NCBI RefSeq assembly: GCF_900113705.1
Contig: NZ_FOQI01000010.1
Span: 122,251 to 186,250 of the forward strand
Reading direction: 5' to 3'
Source of the DNA: Collimonas sp. OK307
GTDB taxonomy: Bacteria; Pseudomonadota; Gammaproteobacteria; Burkholderiales; Burkholderiaceae_D
DNA length: 64,000 nucleotides
A program made the position numbers and the translations under genes. The notes under the pieces were generated by a model, which saw only the letters and a program-made list of their open reading frames with translations, was not told the origin of the DNA and made no database searches. Shown here piece by piece: positions 36,140 through 45,630 of the stretch; the stretch's first letter is position 1; every line of letters starts with the position of its first letter.

Positions 36140-37084
36140 TCATGCACTTGAGGCTGCACAAGGGAGAGGTTCCTTGACAAGATATTGTCCAATCGAGCCT
36201 GCCGCCTCATCTCTGATTTCATTTTTAAAAGCACGCTTTTTTTGCGTCCTTTTACGATGACGGGTAGGAATTAAATCGAGCGGGCTTTCCATGTATGGCA
36301 GCAGAATTTCATAAAAGCTCTTTTGCGGAACAAGATCACCATATTTCCCAAAAAATTCATCATAGGAAAAATAAAATTTTTCACTCTGCGAAATCTGGTT
36401 TTTGGTGGCGATGCCCACTATCGTCTTGATACCGAGAGCCAGCCCCAATCCATTCATCGCAGCCATCAACAGCTGGGCCGGCTGGATGTCATGGCAATTT
36501 TTTGTGGCCTGTTTAATTCCCTCGAAACCGTTGATTCCCTGGACACTGGATATACACAACACGTGATCGTCCGGAAGCTGAAATAAGCAGCCATCGGCTA
36601 TTACAAATATCAGGCGATAAATACTCACCAGATCGCTTTTGAAGATCAGGCATAAATCTCCTTCATGGTCGACCGTGTGCGGAAAATCCATCACTATTTC
36701 AAATGAAATCCCTTCTATATATTGGCTCCAAAGCAGAACAGGTGAACGTGAAATATTCTCTAAAAAATCAGTTCTGAAATTATTTTGCAGGTAGGAATAA
36801 TGTGAAATCAGGATTAATAGACCGGTTCTTGCAGAAATATTGAAAGAGATATAGTTTCTCAAGTACTTGTAAGTCAACTCCGGTTTGCTAACGATCAATT
36901 GCTTCGTTTGCGGATGACTAAGGATACGGATGAATTTGAGATGTTGCCGGAGGTTTAACATGAGCAGCAATCCTCGATGCCATGTCTTCAGTTTCAGCAT
37001 CGATCCTCTCATCACTATATTCCGGGTGATTCTTGATGTATTGGCCCAAAAAAATTTTAATGGCACTTTTGATATAGAGGTCAT
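36140..37084 (-). CDS. DUF535 (VirK/YbjX family) protein
   Basis: A 314-residue protein matching DUF535. The central block EGDLCLIFKSDLVSIYRLIF with ISSVQGINGFEGIKQATKNC, and SYDEFFGKYGDLV, are typical of VirK/YbjX proteins. GC content is visibly lower than that of the surrounding sugar genes, which hints at separate acquisition. Relatives affect envelope properties and resistance to cationic peptides in enterobacteria. Here it lies inside the exopolysaccharide operon. CGGAGACC is a good ribosome site for the start at 37084. Its biochemical activity is unknown. Confidence 0.85.
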   Translation of the reverse strand: MTSISKVPLKFFWANTSRITRNIVMRGSMLKLKTWHRGLLLMLNLRQHLKFIRILSHPQTKQLIVSKPELTYKYLRNYISFNISARTGLLILISHYSYLQNNFRTDFLENISRSPVLLWSQYIEGISFEIVMDFPHTVDHEGDLCLIFKSDLVSIYRLIFVIADGCLFQLPDDHVLCISSVQGINGFEGIKQATKNCHDIQPAQLLMAAMNGLGLALGIKTIVGIATKNQISQSEKFYFSYDEFFGKYGDLVPQKSFYEILLPYMESPLDLIPTRHRKRTQKKRAFKNEIRDEAAGSIGQYLVKEPLPCAASSA

Positions 37085-37125
37085 GAAGGTCTCCGTTTTG
37101 AATTTTTATTTATCTAGCCAGACAT

Positions 37126-38514
37126 TTAAAAAGGCAGAACCGCGTCCGACTTTGCAGCCAGAATCACACGTTTGAATTCTGCCTGTATGCGCGCCAAAGC
37201 AGCGTCCGTCTCAGCCTCGAAGCGCATCACCACAACCGGGGTTGTATTTGATGAGCGCGCCAGTCCGAATCCATCTGCATATTCAACGCGCAGGCCATCG
37301 ATCTTGATGATGTCCTCAGCGCCTGGAAATTTTGCCTCCTCCTGCAGCTTCTCTATCAATGCGAAATTCTCACCTTCGAGCAACTGCAGTTGCAATTCTG
37401 GCGTACTGATCGACTGCGGCAATGCGTTCAGCACCGCGGAAGGATCAATTTCGCAGCTCAGCAGCTCTAACAATCGGGCACCTGCATACAGGCCATCGTC
37501 AAAGCCATACCAGCGATCCTTGAAGAAAACGTGGCCGCTCATCTCGCCGCCAAGCGGCGCTCCCGTCTCGCGCATCTTGGCCTTTACCAGCGAGTGCCCG
37601 GTCTTCCACATCAATGGCCGGCCGCCGTGCGTGGCGATCCACTGCGCGAGATGGCGCGTGCATTTGACGTCGTATAAAATATCCTGGCCCGGATGACGGG
37701 TCAGCACGTCTGCGGCAAACAACATCAACTGGCGGTCCGGATAAATGATCTGGCCGTCTTTGGTGACTACGCCGAGACGGTCGCCATCACCGTCGAAAGC
37801 CAGGCCAAGCTCCGCGTCGCCGGTTTGCAGGGCATGAATCACATCCTGCAGATTCTCCGGATGGGCCGGGTCCGGATGATGATTGGGGAACGTCCCGTCC
37901 ACCTCACAAAACAACTCTTGCACTTTGCACCCGAGTGCGCGATACAAATCGCCGGCGAAGGCGCCCGCGACACCATTGCCGCAATCCACAACGATTTTCA
38001 TGGGACGCGCCAATTTGACATCGCTCAGGATGCGTTGGAGATAAGCGCTCTTGATGTCGTAAGTGCGGTAGTTGCCCGGTTCCGCCAGCGCTTGCCTGGC
38101 AGTCGCGGCATTGACGATCTGCTGATACAACTCCTGTATCGTCTCGCCATGAATCGCTTCACCGGCCAGCACCATTTTGAAACCGTTGTAATCAGGCGGA
38201 TTATGGCTGCCAGTTACCATCACACCGGATTGGGCGCCAAGGACATGCGTAGCAAAATAGACCATCGGCGTGATGACCATTCCCAAATCAATCACGTCCA
38301 CGCCGGCTTTTTGTAACCCGGCTGCCAGCGCCGCGCTCAATTCGGGGCCGGACAGGCGCCCGTCGCGGCCGATGACGACCGTATTTTCACCCTTTGCGCG
38401 GGCCGCAATGCCGAAGGCCAGACCGATTTTTTTCGCGATACCGGCATCCAGGGTTTTACCGACAATGCCGCGGATGTCATAGGCTTTGAATATCGTTTTT
38501 TGGAGTGGTAGCAT
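37126..38514 (-). CDS. manB: phosphomannomutase/phosphoglucomutase
   Basis: A 462-residue alpha-D-phosphohexomutase with all four family blocks: catalytic Ser103 in TGSHNPPDYNG, the metal loop FDGDGDRLGV near residue 240, the sugar-binding loop GEMSGHVFF near 325, and a phosphate-binding RSSNTTPVVVMRFE near the C-terminus. It interconverts mannose-6-P and mannose-1-P (and the glucose pair in AlgC-type enzymes), feeding GDP-mannose for the polymer. It is followed upstream in the operon by the guanylyltransferase gene (40-base gap). AlgC-like dual activity is possible. Confidence 0.93.
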   Translation of the reverse strand: MLPLQKTIFKAYDIRGIVGKTLDAGIAKKIGLAFGIAARAKGENTVVIGRDGRLSGPELSAALAAGLQKAGVDVIDLGMVITPMVYFATHVLGAQSGVMVTGSHNPPDYNGFKMVLAGEAIHGETIQELYQQIVNAATARQALAEPGNYRTYDIKSAYLQRILSDVKLARPMKIVVDCGNGVAGAFAGDLYRALGCKVQELFCEVDGTFPNHHPDPAHPENLQDVIHALQTGDAELGLAFDGDGDRLGVVTKDGQIIYPDRQLMLFAADVLTRHPGQDILYDVKCTRHLAQWIATHGGRPLMWKTGHSLVKAKMRETGAPLGGEMSGHVFFKDRWYGFDDGLYAGARLLELLSCEIDPSAVLNALPQSISTPELQLQLLEGENFALIEKLQEEAKFPGAEDIIKIDGLRVEYADGFGLARSSNTTPVVVMRFEAETDAALARIQAEFKRVILAAKSDAVLPF

Positions 38515-38553
38515 AGTTTTTATGTAAGTCAGAAATAAAGGTATCGGGACGCT

Positions 38554-39984
38554 TCAGCTGCGTTTGTATATATCGTCGAAGCGAACGATGTCGTCCTCTC
38601 CCAGATAACCGCCGGATTGCACTTCGATCAGATGCAATGGCATTTTTCCGGGGTTTTCCAGGCGATGTTTGACACCGATCGGTATGTAGGTGGACTCATT
38701 CTCGGTAAGCAGCTTTTCTTCATCGCCGCGAGTAATCAGCGCGGTCCCGGTAACTACGACCCAATGCTCGGCACGGTGATGATGCATCTGAAGGGACAGT
38801 TTCCCTCCGGGCTTAACGGTAATGCGCTTGACCTGGAAACGATCACCGGCATCGATGCCTTCATAATTACCCCAGGGGCGATACACCTGCATATGATTCA
38901 TGTGCTCGGTACGGCTATTTTTCTTAAGGTCTTCGACAATTTTTTTGACGCCCTGCACCTGGTCTTTGTGCACCACCAAAACCGCGTCCTTGGTTTCCAC
39001 CACCACCAGGTCTTGGACGCCGATCACCGCGACGAAGCGATTTTCAGCGCGAATCATCGAATTCTGAACGTCGTCCGTGTACACGTCTCCACGTAACACA
39101 TTCTGCTGGGAGTCTCCCTCCGTCTCCTTCAGTACATCCCAAAGCGCGGACCAGGAGCCTACATCGCTCCAGCCCATTTCCGCCGGCACCACTACCGCGT
39201 GGCGTGTGTGTTCCATCACTGCGTAGTCGATCGACTCCGCTGGACAAACGGCATAGGACGCTTCGTTCAAACGGCAAAAATCGAGATCGTGGTAAGCGCC
39301 GTCGAACGCCTTTTGACAGCTATCTGCGATCGCAGGCCGATATTCCTGTAATTCGTCAAGGTAGCGTGCTGCCTTGAAAAGAAACATGCCGCTATTCCAG
39401 CTATAGGCCTTATCGGCAACGAAAACTTCGGCGGTAGCGCGATCAGGCTTTTCGACAAATTTTTCGACGGGATAACAGCCCTCGCTGCCTTGCACGGCGG
39501 ATTTACCTCTGCGAATATAACCGTAGCCGGTTTCAGGGCCGGACGGCACGATACCGAATGTCACGAGCGCGCCGTTTTCGGCCGCTGAGATCGCCCGCTG
39601 AACCGCCGCGTGGAACGCCTCCACATCGCCAATCACGTGGTCGGCCGGCAGCACCAGCATCACTGCGTCTTGATCCTGTTGCAGCAGATAATGCGCCGCC
39701 ACCGCTACCGTTGGCGCGGTGTTCTTACTTTCCGGCTCTAGCAGAATATCGAGTGGAAGAACGTCGATTGCACGCATTTGCTCAGCTACCAGAAAACGGT
39801 GCTCATTGCCGCAAGTTAGCAGCGGCGGCATCAACTCCGGCCACTCCGACAGGCGCAGCAGCGCTTCTTGCAGCATCGAGCGATCCGAACATAGCGGCAG
39901 CAGTTGCTTCGGCAACGCCTCGCGTGAAAGCGGCCATAACCGCGTGCCGGAACCTCCGGCGAGGATGACGGGATATATATTCAT
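38554..39984 (-). CDS. manC: mannose-1-phosphate guanylyltransferase / mannose-6-phosphate isomerase
   Basis: A 476-residue bifunctional enzyme. The N-terminal nucleotidyltransferase has GGSGTRLWPLSREALPKQLL (pyrophosphorylase signature) and FVEKPD. The C-terminal cupin isomerase has PWGNYEGIDAG and QMHHHRAEHWVVVTGTALI, with metal-ligand His residues and a Glu. It makes GDP-mannose from mannose-1-P and interconverts fructose-6-P and mannose-6-P. Its start overlaps the stop of the upstream NDP-sugar synthase by four bases. Confidence 0.95.
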   Translation of the reverse strand: MNIYPVILAGGSGTRLWPLSREALPKQLLPLCSDRSMLQEALLRLSEWPELMPPLLTCGNEHRFLVAEQMRAIDVLPLDILLEPESKNTAPTVAVAAHYLLQQDQDAVMLVLPADHVIGDVEAFHAAVQRAISAAENGALVTFGIVPSGPETGYGYIRRGKSAVQGSEGCYPVEKFVEKPDRATAEVFVADKAYSWNSGMFLFKAARYLDELQEYRPAIADSCQKAFDGAYHDLDFCRLNEASYAVCPAESIDYAVMEHTRHAVVVPAEMGWSDVGSWSALWDVLKETEGDSQQNVLRGDVYTDDVQNSMIRAENRFVAVIGVQDLVVVETKDAVLVVHKDQVQGVKKIVEDLKKNSRTEHMNHMQVYRPWGNYEGIDAGDRFQVKRITVKPGGKLSLQMHHHRAEHWVVVTGTALITRGDEEKLLTENESTYIPIGVKHRLENPGKMPLHLIEVQSGGYLGEDDIVRFDDIYKRS

Positions 39985-41138
39985 AGATTACTCACTGACA
40001 ATGCTGTTGCGTTTTCGGCGTCTCTTTCCGGCAACCGGTCACGCGCGTCGCCCCAGTCGTTATCACCACCTGCTTCCGGCAATTTGCGCATGTTTCCCGC
40101 ACGGTCGACGCTATATTCCTTGACTACGATGACTTCATCCAGATGCGCGTTATCGAGTATGCGGGTGTATTCAAACAACACACTGCGCACCACTTCGGCG
40201 CCGGAACATATATGGCTGCCATGTCCGATCCAGGTCGGACCGACGATCTTGCAACCGGCCTCGATCTTGCATCCGGAACCGATATAGACCGGGCCTTCAA
40301 TCGTCGTTCCTTCCCAATCTATGCTGGTGTTGAGGCCAACCCACAGACCGTCGGCGATTTGCGTGCCAGGCACTTCCAGCTGCGCGACTTCGCCTTGCAA
40401 TACGCTTTGCAGCACACTCCAGAAATCGGTCACAGTGCCGATATCGATCCAGTTGAAAAAACGCTGCTGCGCATAAAACGGCATGCCCTTTTGCGCCATC
40501 AGCGGGAACAGCTCAGAACCGATATCGAACATGGTGTTAGCAGGAATCAGATCGATGACTTCAGGTTCGAATATATAAATTCCGGTGCTCGCAAAATTGG
40601 ATAATGCATCTTTCTGGTTCGGCTTTTCCTGGAACGACTGCACACGTCCATCCTGATCCGCCACCACTACACCGTAGTTGTGCACCTTATCCCACGGCAC
40701 TTCCTTGGTAATGACGCTGGCCAACGCGCCCTTCTGCTTGTGCTCGAACAGCGCGGAGGTAAGATCGAGGTCGATCAAGGCGTCGCCGCATATCACGATG
40801 GTGGTTTCGTCGAAGAAGTTGGCAAACTCCTGGATTTTCTTGATGCCGCCGGCCGAGCCAAGGGGCTCCGGCACTACTTCGCCGCTGTCGTCGACATAAC
40901 CTTCGAAGGAATAGCCGATCTGCACGCCGAACTGGTTTCCATCACCGAAATATTCTTCTATTTTCTGATGCAGGTAACTGACATTCACCATGATGTCGCG
41001 GACACCGTAGCTGGCGAGATATTCAACCAGGTAAGCCATTACCGGTTTGCCCAGAATCGGAATCATCGGTTTGGGAAGATCGTAAGTTAATGGTTGAACA
41101 CGAGTGCCCTTACCGGCAGCTAAAATCATTGCTTTCAT
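39981..41138 (-). CDS. NDP-sugar synthase with hexapeptide-repeat tail
   Basis: A 385-residue protein. The start at 41138 is preferred because GAGGTAAGAAAC is directly upstream and MKAMILAAGKGTRVQPLTYD begins the fold. The nucleotidyltransferase domain (1-235) contains KPMIPILGKPVMAYLVEYLA and ICGDALIDLDL. A left-handed beta-helix tail follows (about 255-350: TTIEGPVYIGSGCKIEAGCK). It resembles eukaryote-like GDP-mannose or glucose-1-P nucleotidyltransferases. The NDP-sugar it makes is not determined, and it may duplicate ManC or supply a second donor. Confidence 0.88.
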   Translation of the reverse strand: MKAMILAAGKGTRVQPLTYDLPKPMIPILGKPVMAYLVEYLASYGVRDIMVNVSYLHQKIEEYFGDGNQFGVQIGYSFEGYVDDSGEVVPEPLGSAGGIKKIQEFANFFDETTIVICGDALIDLDLTSALFEHKQKGALASVITKEVPWDKVHNYGVVVADQDGRVQSFQEKPNQKDALSNFASTGIYIFEPEVIDLIPANTMFDIGSELFPLMAQKGMPFYAQQRFFNWIDIGTVTDFWSVLQSVLQGEVAQLEVPGTQIADGLWVGLNTSIDWEGTTIEGPVYIGSGCKIEAGCKIVGPTWIGHGSHICSGAEVVRSVLFEYTRILDNAHLDEVIVVKEYSVDRAGNMRKLPEAGGDNDWGDARDRLPERDAENATALSVSNL

Positions 41139-41247
41139 GTTTCTTACCTCACTAAATTGCATTAAAAAATAAAATCCGGCGCTTCTGACTGCTTCTGGCT
41201 GCCATCAACTGCTATCGCTCTGCCAACAAGCGCCTGAACCACTTACT

Positions 41248-41994
41248 TCAAACCTGTCCATTTCCTTCGCGATATTTGCGACACAAAATCAGGAATGTCA
41301 TGATGTCGACGGTATAGCGGCGCAATAGCCGGCGTGGCTCAAGGCACAGCCGATACAGCCATTCGAGCCGGGTGCGTTGCACCAGGCGCGGCGCGCGCGG
41401 CTTGTAGCCACCCCAAAAATCGAACAGGGCGCCAACGCCGATAACCACATTCGCATTCAGGGCCTGGCGGTTGGCGAGAATCCATTCCTCTTGAATCGGA
41501 TTACCAAGCGCCACCAGAACAACTTCTGCCTGCGAGTTATTGATCGACTCCACCAGCGTTGCCCGACTGTTTGCCATACCGGCATAGCCGTCGCAGCTGC
41601 CAACCACTATCTGGTTCAATTTCTGACTGACATGATCCGCTGATTTTTTGAGTATCTCCGGCTTGCCACCCAGCATGAACACGCGCATCGGCGTCCTCGC
41701 AGCGGAAAATAATTGCGGTACGAAATCTGTGCCATTCAAATTTTCCTTGAATGCTTCGCGGCGGAAGAGATACGCAGCGATATCCATGCCAACGCCGTCA
41801 TTGACAATCGTCACGAATTCCTTGTCGAGTTTGTCAAGCAGATAGCGGCATTGGACAATGAAATTGGTATTGGCAAAAAGCAGCGTCGCTTTTTTGCCCG
41901 CCCGCACAGTGCGCAACAAATATCTGCTCAACGCCGGTGAAGTCGTTGTAACAACTGGAAAACCAGCGATCGGAATGATCTTTCCTGCTTTCAT
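41248..41994 (-). CDS. WecG/TagA/CpsF-family glycosyltransferase
   Basis: A 248-residue enzyme; the start at 41994 is taken for AGAAGGGATTGTCC and for the domain beginning. The open frame extends into the flippase gene, but that part is not protein-like. Family signatures are FVTIVNDGVGMDIAAYLF, PMRVFMLGGKPEI, and VLVALGNPIQEEWILANRQ. The C-terminal Arg-rich helix (RRLLRRYTVDI) binds the membrane. WecG/TagA enzymes add N-acetylmannosamine-type or related sugars to undecaprenyl-linked acceptors. It probably adds a mid or last sugar of the repeat unit. Confidence 0.9.
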   Translation of the reverse strand: MKAGKIIPIAGFPVVTTTSPALSRYLLRTVRAGKKATLLFANTNFIVQCRYLLDKLDKEFVTIVNDGVGMDIAAYLFRREAFKENLNGTDFVPQLFSAARTPMRVFMLGGKPEILKKSADHVSQKLNQIVVGSCDGYAGMANSRATLVESINNSQAEVVLVALGNPIQEEWILANRQALNANVVIGVGALFDFWGGYKPRAPRLVQRTRLEWLYRLCLEPRRLLRRYTVDIMTFLILCRKYREGNGQV

Positions 41995-42092
41995 GGACAA
42001 TCCCTTCTTGACAGCAATACCTAAAATAAAATATGTAAAGATTTGGCCGGCATATCTTCGGCATCTGGCAAACGAGCAGCCGATACAGCCAT

Positions 42093-43574
42093 TTAGCGCA
42101 CGAAAAATCGACGTAGCCGGATCACCGAAAGCGACACCTCGTGCCAGGTACCGTTGACCGCCCTGATATGCCAGCCCGTGATACCCACCATCAGCGGATA
42201 CAGCAAGCACGCAATAAAAGCCGCTCCGCCAACCAAGACCACGTTGGTGAAGTGCTGCTGCATCAACAACAGGTAAGCACCTAAACCAAGCATCAAAATT
42301 ACGGTTCCCACCAGAGGTGGCGCCAGCGCGTACCAGGTCATGCGCAAACTCAAACCTAGCTCTCGGCTCAGCAGCAATTGCGACACCGGAAACACCAACA
42401 GGTAAGCGGCGCAGAATGACAAGCTCATGCCGAGCAGGCCGAAGCGATAGAAAACTGCGGCCAGGCCGGTGGCGAGCGTCAATTGCGTGATGCCTAGCAG
42501 CACCGGAACACGATTTTTCCCCAGGGCAAAAAACAAATAGTCATTCAATTGCACAATCGACGAGATCAGATATAACAGCGCCAAGGCACCTACCGTAGGC
42601 GCTGCCGGCAACCATTTTTCGCCGAAAACCGTGACCACCAGCGGTGTCGCCAGCACAGCCTGGAAACACAGCAAGGGGGCAACGCAAAACAGCGTGATAC
42701 CGAGAATTTTCAAGTAACCGCGACGCAGTGCCGCCAGATCCATCCCGGCATCGGAGAATACCGGGAGTGCGACCTTATGCATCGAACTGGAGATGACCAG
42801 GTATACAGACGATGTCACCCGTTTTGCCAGGTTGTACAGGCCGGTGGCATATGGCCCCAGGAAAATCCCCACCAGCAGGGAATCACCATTGGCGTTGGCA
42901 AATCCGAGTACGCCGGTCAGCCCGACTTGTCGAATATCATTCCAATATTTACGCGTCAGCGCGCCATCAAACACCAAACTCGGCAGCCAACGACTCTGCA
43001 TCACGACCAGCACCAATGCCAGGCCGGATGCTGTCACCTGCTGCACCACCAAAGACATCGCCCCCCAGCCGCTCGCGGCAAGTGCGATACCGGTAGCGCC
43101 GCCGATCGTTACTGAAAAAATAGAACGGATTGCAAGTTGGCGAAACATCATGTTGCGCACAAGTCGTGCCTCGTAAGCGCGCACCAGGCCAAAAAACAGA
43201 ATCGAAACGCTCATCCCTTGCAACACTGTTTTCAGCTCCGGCGCTCGAAACAGTGAAGACACAAAACCAGCCGAAAGAAACATCAACCCGGCAAGTAGCA
43301 AACCGACCGCCGTGCAACACGTAAACACCCATGAATAAAGTCTGTCGTTTGGTATGGCGGTGCGCACGATCGGCATGGCAATCGCGTCGAATACCACCAG
43401 GCGGGTAAACAAAATGAACAGGTGCGCGATAGTCAGCAAGCCAAATGCATCCGGCGTCAGAAATCGCGCCAGCACCGCAAAGACGGCGAACGAAAGTATT
43501 TGCTGCGCAAGGTTATCCACGATCGACCAGATCGATCCCGACGCCAAGCCGCCGCTAGCGCTTTTCTGATTCAT
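42093..43574 (-). CDS. Wzx-type lipid-linked oligosaccharide flippase
   Basis: A 493-residue protein with 12 to 14 hydrophobic helices of the MATE/polysaccharide-transporter (WzxC-like) fold. It starts MNQKSASGGLASGSIWSIVD and contains VFAVLARFLTPDAFGLLTIA, the usual second-helix region. It moves the undecaprenyl-diphosphate-linked repeat unit across the inner membrane for Wzy polymerisation. Order and strand fit the exopolysaccharide operon, 52 bases from the GT2 gene. Confidence 0.9.
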   Translation of the reverse strand: MNQKSASGGLASGSIWSIVDNLAQQILSFAVFAVLARFLTPDAFGLLTIAHLFILFTRLVVFDAIAMPIVRTAIPNDRLYSWVFTCCTAVGLLLAGLMFLSAGFVSSLFRAPELKTVLQGMSVSILFFGLVRAYEARLVRNMMFRQLAIRSIFSVTIGGATGIALAASGWGAMSLVVQQVTASGLALVLVVMQSRWLPSLVFDGALTRKYWNDIRQVGLTGVLGFANANGDSLLVGIFLGPYATGLYNLAKRVTSSVYLVISSSMHKVALPVFSDAGMDLAALRRGYLKILGITLFCVAPLLCFQAVLATPLVVTVFGEKWLPAAPTVGALALLYLISSIVQLNDYLFFALGKNRVPVLLGITQLTLATGLAAVFYRFGLLGMSLSFCAAYLLVFPVSQLLLSRELGLSLRMTWYALAPPLVGTVILMLGLGAYLLLMQQHFTNVVLVGGAAFIACLLYPLMVGITGWHIRAVNGTWHEVSLSVIRLRRFFVR

Positions 43575-43626
43575 CTTGCTCCTATTCTTGTAAAAAATTC
43601 AGGCACCGAGACTCGCTCCCGCTGCT

Positions 43627-44463
43627 CTAACCGCGCCAACCCTGCATGCGCGCCAGTACGCTGACGTATTTGAATCGCGCCTTCGGAAAATCACCTTTCG
43701 CCACAGCCAATACAATACCTACGCAAGTGCGCAGGCAAGTGGCCGGGAAGTACCAGAGTGGATAGTCGTTGATCCGCATCACATGGCCGATCCCGGTTTC
43801 ATATTTCTTCTGCCGGTTGCAGGCGCCGTCATCGTAATCGATGGTCTTGACCGGGTGATGCAAGGTCAAGTCGACCAGAAATTTCAATTTAAAACCATGC
43901 TGCAGACTGCGTAACAGATAATCTGTCCCTTCCGCTGCTCCCCAGACCGTGCCGGCGCCAACCCCAAGCAATTCATTGAAATTCCCCACCGCATCGACCA
44001 CGCGGCGACGCAAAAAAATACTGAATTCAATTGCACCGCGCCAAACGTTGTAGCGATTCAACAGCGCGTTGCTTTGCAGCCAGCGCCCCTCGGTGCGACC
44101 GTCGCCATCGGTAAAACGTCCGGTGAGCCCGTCCAGTTCAGGATGGCTGTTCAATTCTGTGGCGACTTTTTGCAGCAGTCCCGCCGGATACCAGCAATCG
44201 TCATCAGGAAAAGAGATCACATCTCCATCTGCCAATCCAAGGCCGACATTACGTGCACGGGATACGCCATGCGCAGCCGAGCGCACATGCTGAATCGCAA
44301 ATTTCTCGCGATACGACATCAACATCGCCACTAATCTGTCGTCTTTGTTTTGATCGACCACGATCAATTCGAAGTTTCGATAATCCTGCGCATCCAGCGA
44401 TGCCAAAAGCCGGGACACTTCGTCAGAGCGCCCTACCGTAGCCAATATCAGTGAAAATTTCAT
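43627..44463 (-). CDS. glycosyltransferase family 2
   Basis: A 278-residue GT-A enzyme beginning MKFSLILATVGRSDEVSRLL. The nucleotide-binding Asp is in FELIVVDQNKDD, and the metal-binding DxD is in SFPDDDCWYPAGL. A long C-terminal region follows with several aromatic residues and a hydrophobic helix. It adds one sugar to the lipid-linked repeat unit on the cytoplasmic face. The donor is unknown; GDP-mannose is possible given the manC-manB genes. Confidence 0.9.
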   Translation of the reverse strand: MKFSLILATVGRSDEVSRLLASLDAQDYRNFELIVVDQNKDDRLVAMLMSYREKFAIQHVRSAAHGVSRARNVGLGLADGDVISFPDDDCWYPAGLLQKVATELNSHPELDGLTGRFTDGDGRTEGRWLQSNALLNRYNVWRGAIEFSIFLRRRVVDAVGNFNELLGVGAGTVWGAAEGTDYLLRSLQHGFKLKFLVDLTLHHPVKTIDYDDGACNRQKKYETGIGHVMRINDYPLWYFPATCLRTCVGIVLAVAKGDFPKARFKYVSVLARMQGWRG

Positions 44464-44559
44464 TTAAATTCCTTTGCTCTTCTTACACCTCGGATGCATC
44501 GACAAAATATCAACCTGCACTCCGCTGCGCCTTGCTTTGAATCTCACTGCAGAATGTAA

Positions 44560-45630
44560 TCACTGCAAAATGTAATTTTTCAAAATTGCCGTTTGCGGCT
44601 TGTCGCCGTTATCATCGGGTTGGATACTGAACGGGTAAGTCCCCAGCCACTTACCGGTGGACCAGTAAGTCCAGCCGCCCCAGGCAGGGCTTCCCTTCAT
44701 TCCCTCCATGATTGCCGTCAACGCCTTCAAACACGGGTCATTGACAGCCACACCAAACTCACCGAGAAACAAGCGTTGCCGCGTCGAGTTGGCCCATACC
44801 GTCATGTTCGCCATAATCGCGCTCAGGCGGCCAGGATCGACGCAGCTGTTGGAGGTCCCGGAGGAATCGGCGTCCGCATACTGATGCACTTCGATCATGT
44901 AATTGTTTGCAGGGTCGCGAAACGACCGGAATGCATCGGCATTCGACACACCGTTATCTTTTGCATCCCAGGAATGCGCACCGCTCCAGCCACCGCCAGG
45001 AATCATGATCAAATGCTTCGAGCCACGCCTGCGCAAAGTGCCAAGCGTCTCCTGCGCCGTTGACGCCCAAGCTGCCACTGACATTTTTGCGGGCTCATTC
45101 ATCAAGTCGAAAGCAGTGTTGGCCGGATCCTTGAACGCTGCCAGCAAGCGCGTCCACAAGTCGATAAAGGCAGCACGCGGTACTTCGGACGAACCGATAG
45201 GATTGCCACGATACTGGCCAAAATTGTGAACATCGAGAACAATGCAAACTCCCAGCGATTGCGCGGATGCGACGCTGTCCTTTATCCTTTGCAGTTCTCC
45301 GGCATCAAGTGCGCCGAATAATTGCGGCTGTATCCGTTCCCACAGGAACGGCAGGCGAAATGTATTCATTCCAAGCGATTGGAAATGGCGCATGTCAGCC
45401 AGATCGGGATAGACGTAATCCTTAAAGACCGTCCCTGGCAATTTATCCGCAGCAAATTCGGCGCCGCTCAGATTCACGCCAGCCATGCGTTTGCCATCCA
45501 GGCAATTTGCAGCTGCCAGATTGCAAAGCAAGGCACATCCGATAGCCGCCGCAATGGCCACCGTCCGGCGCCAGATTCCAGGAATCTGGTGAACGCTGCC
45601 ACGCGCCCTGTTTGGAAAAAATTTCATCAT
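44560..45630 (-). CDS. secreted glycoside hydrolase family 5
   Basis: A 356-residue enzyme with a signal peptide (core VAIAAAIGCALLCNLAAANC, residues 24-43). GH5 landmarks are all present: FRLPFLWERIQP near residue 92, DVHNFGQYRG near 133, acid/base Glu179 in FDLMNEP, and nucleophile Glu291 in LFLGEFGVA. GH5 enzymes hydrolyse beta-1,4-glucans or beta-mannans in the endo mode. In polysaccharide operons (as with Wsp/Pel-type cleaners) they trim or release the nascent polymer. It suggests a beta-linked glucan/mannan-like backbone, though this is inference. Its start overlaps the upstream acyltransferase stop by four bases. Confidence 0.92.
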   Translation of the reverse strand: MMKFFPNRARGSVHQIPGIWRRTVAIAAAIGCALLCNLAAANCLDGKRMAGVNLSGAEFAADKLPGTVFKDYVYPDLADMRHFQSLGMNTFRLPFLWERIQPQLFGALDAGELQRIKDSVASAQSLGVCIVLDVHNFGQYRGNPIGSSEVPRAAFIDLWTRLLAAFKDPANTAFDLMNEPAKMSVAAWASTAQETLGTLRRRGSKHLIMIPGGGWSGAHSWDAKDNGVSNADAFRSFRDPANNYMIEVHQYADADSSGTSNSCVDPGRLSAIMANMTVWANSTRQRLFLGEFGVAVNDPCLKALTAIMEGMKGSPAWGGWTYWSTGKWLGTYPFSIQPDDNGDKPQTAILKNYILQ

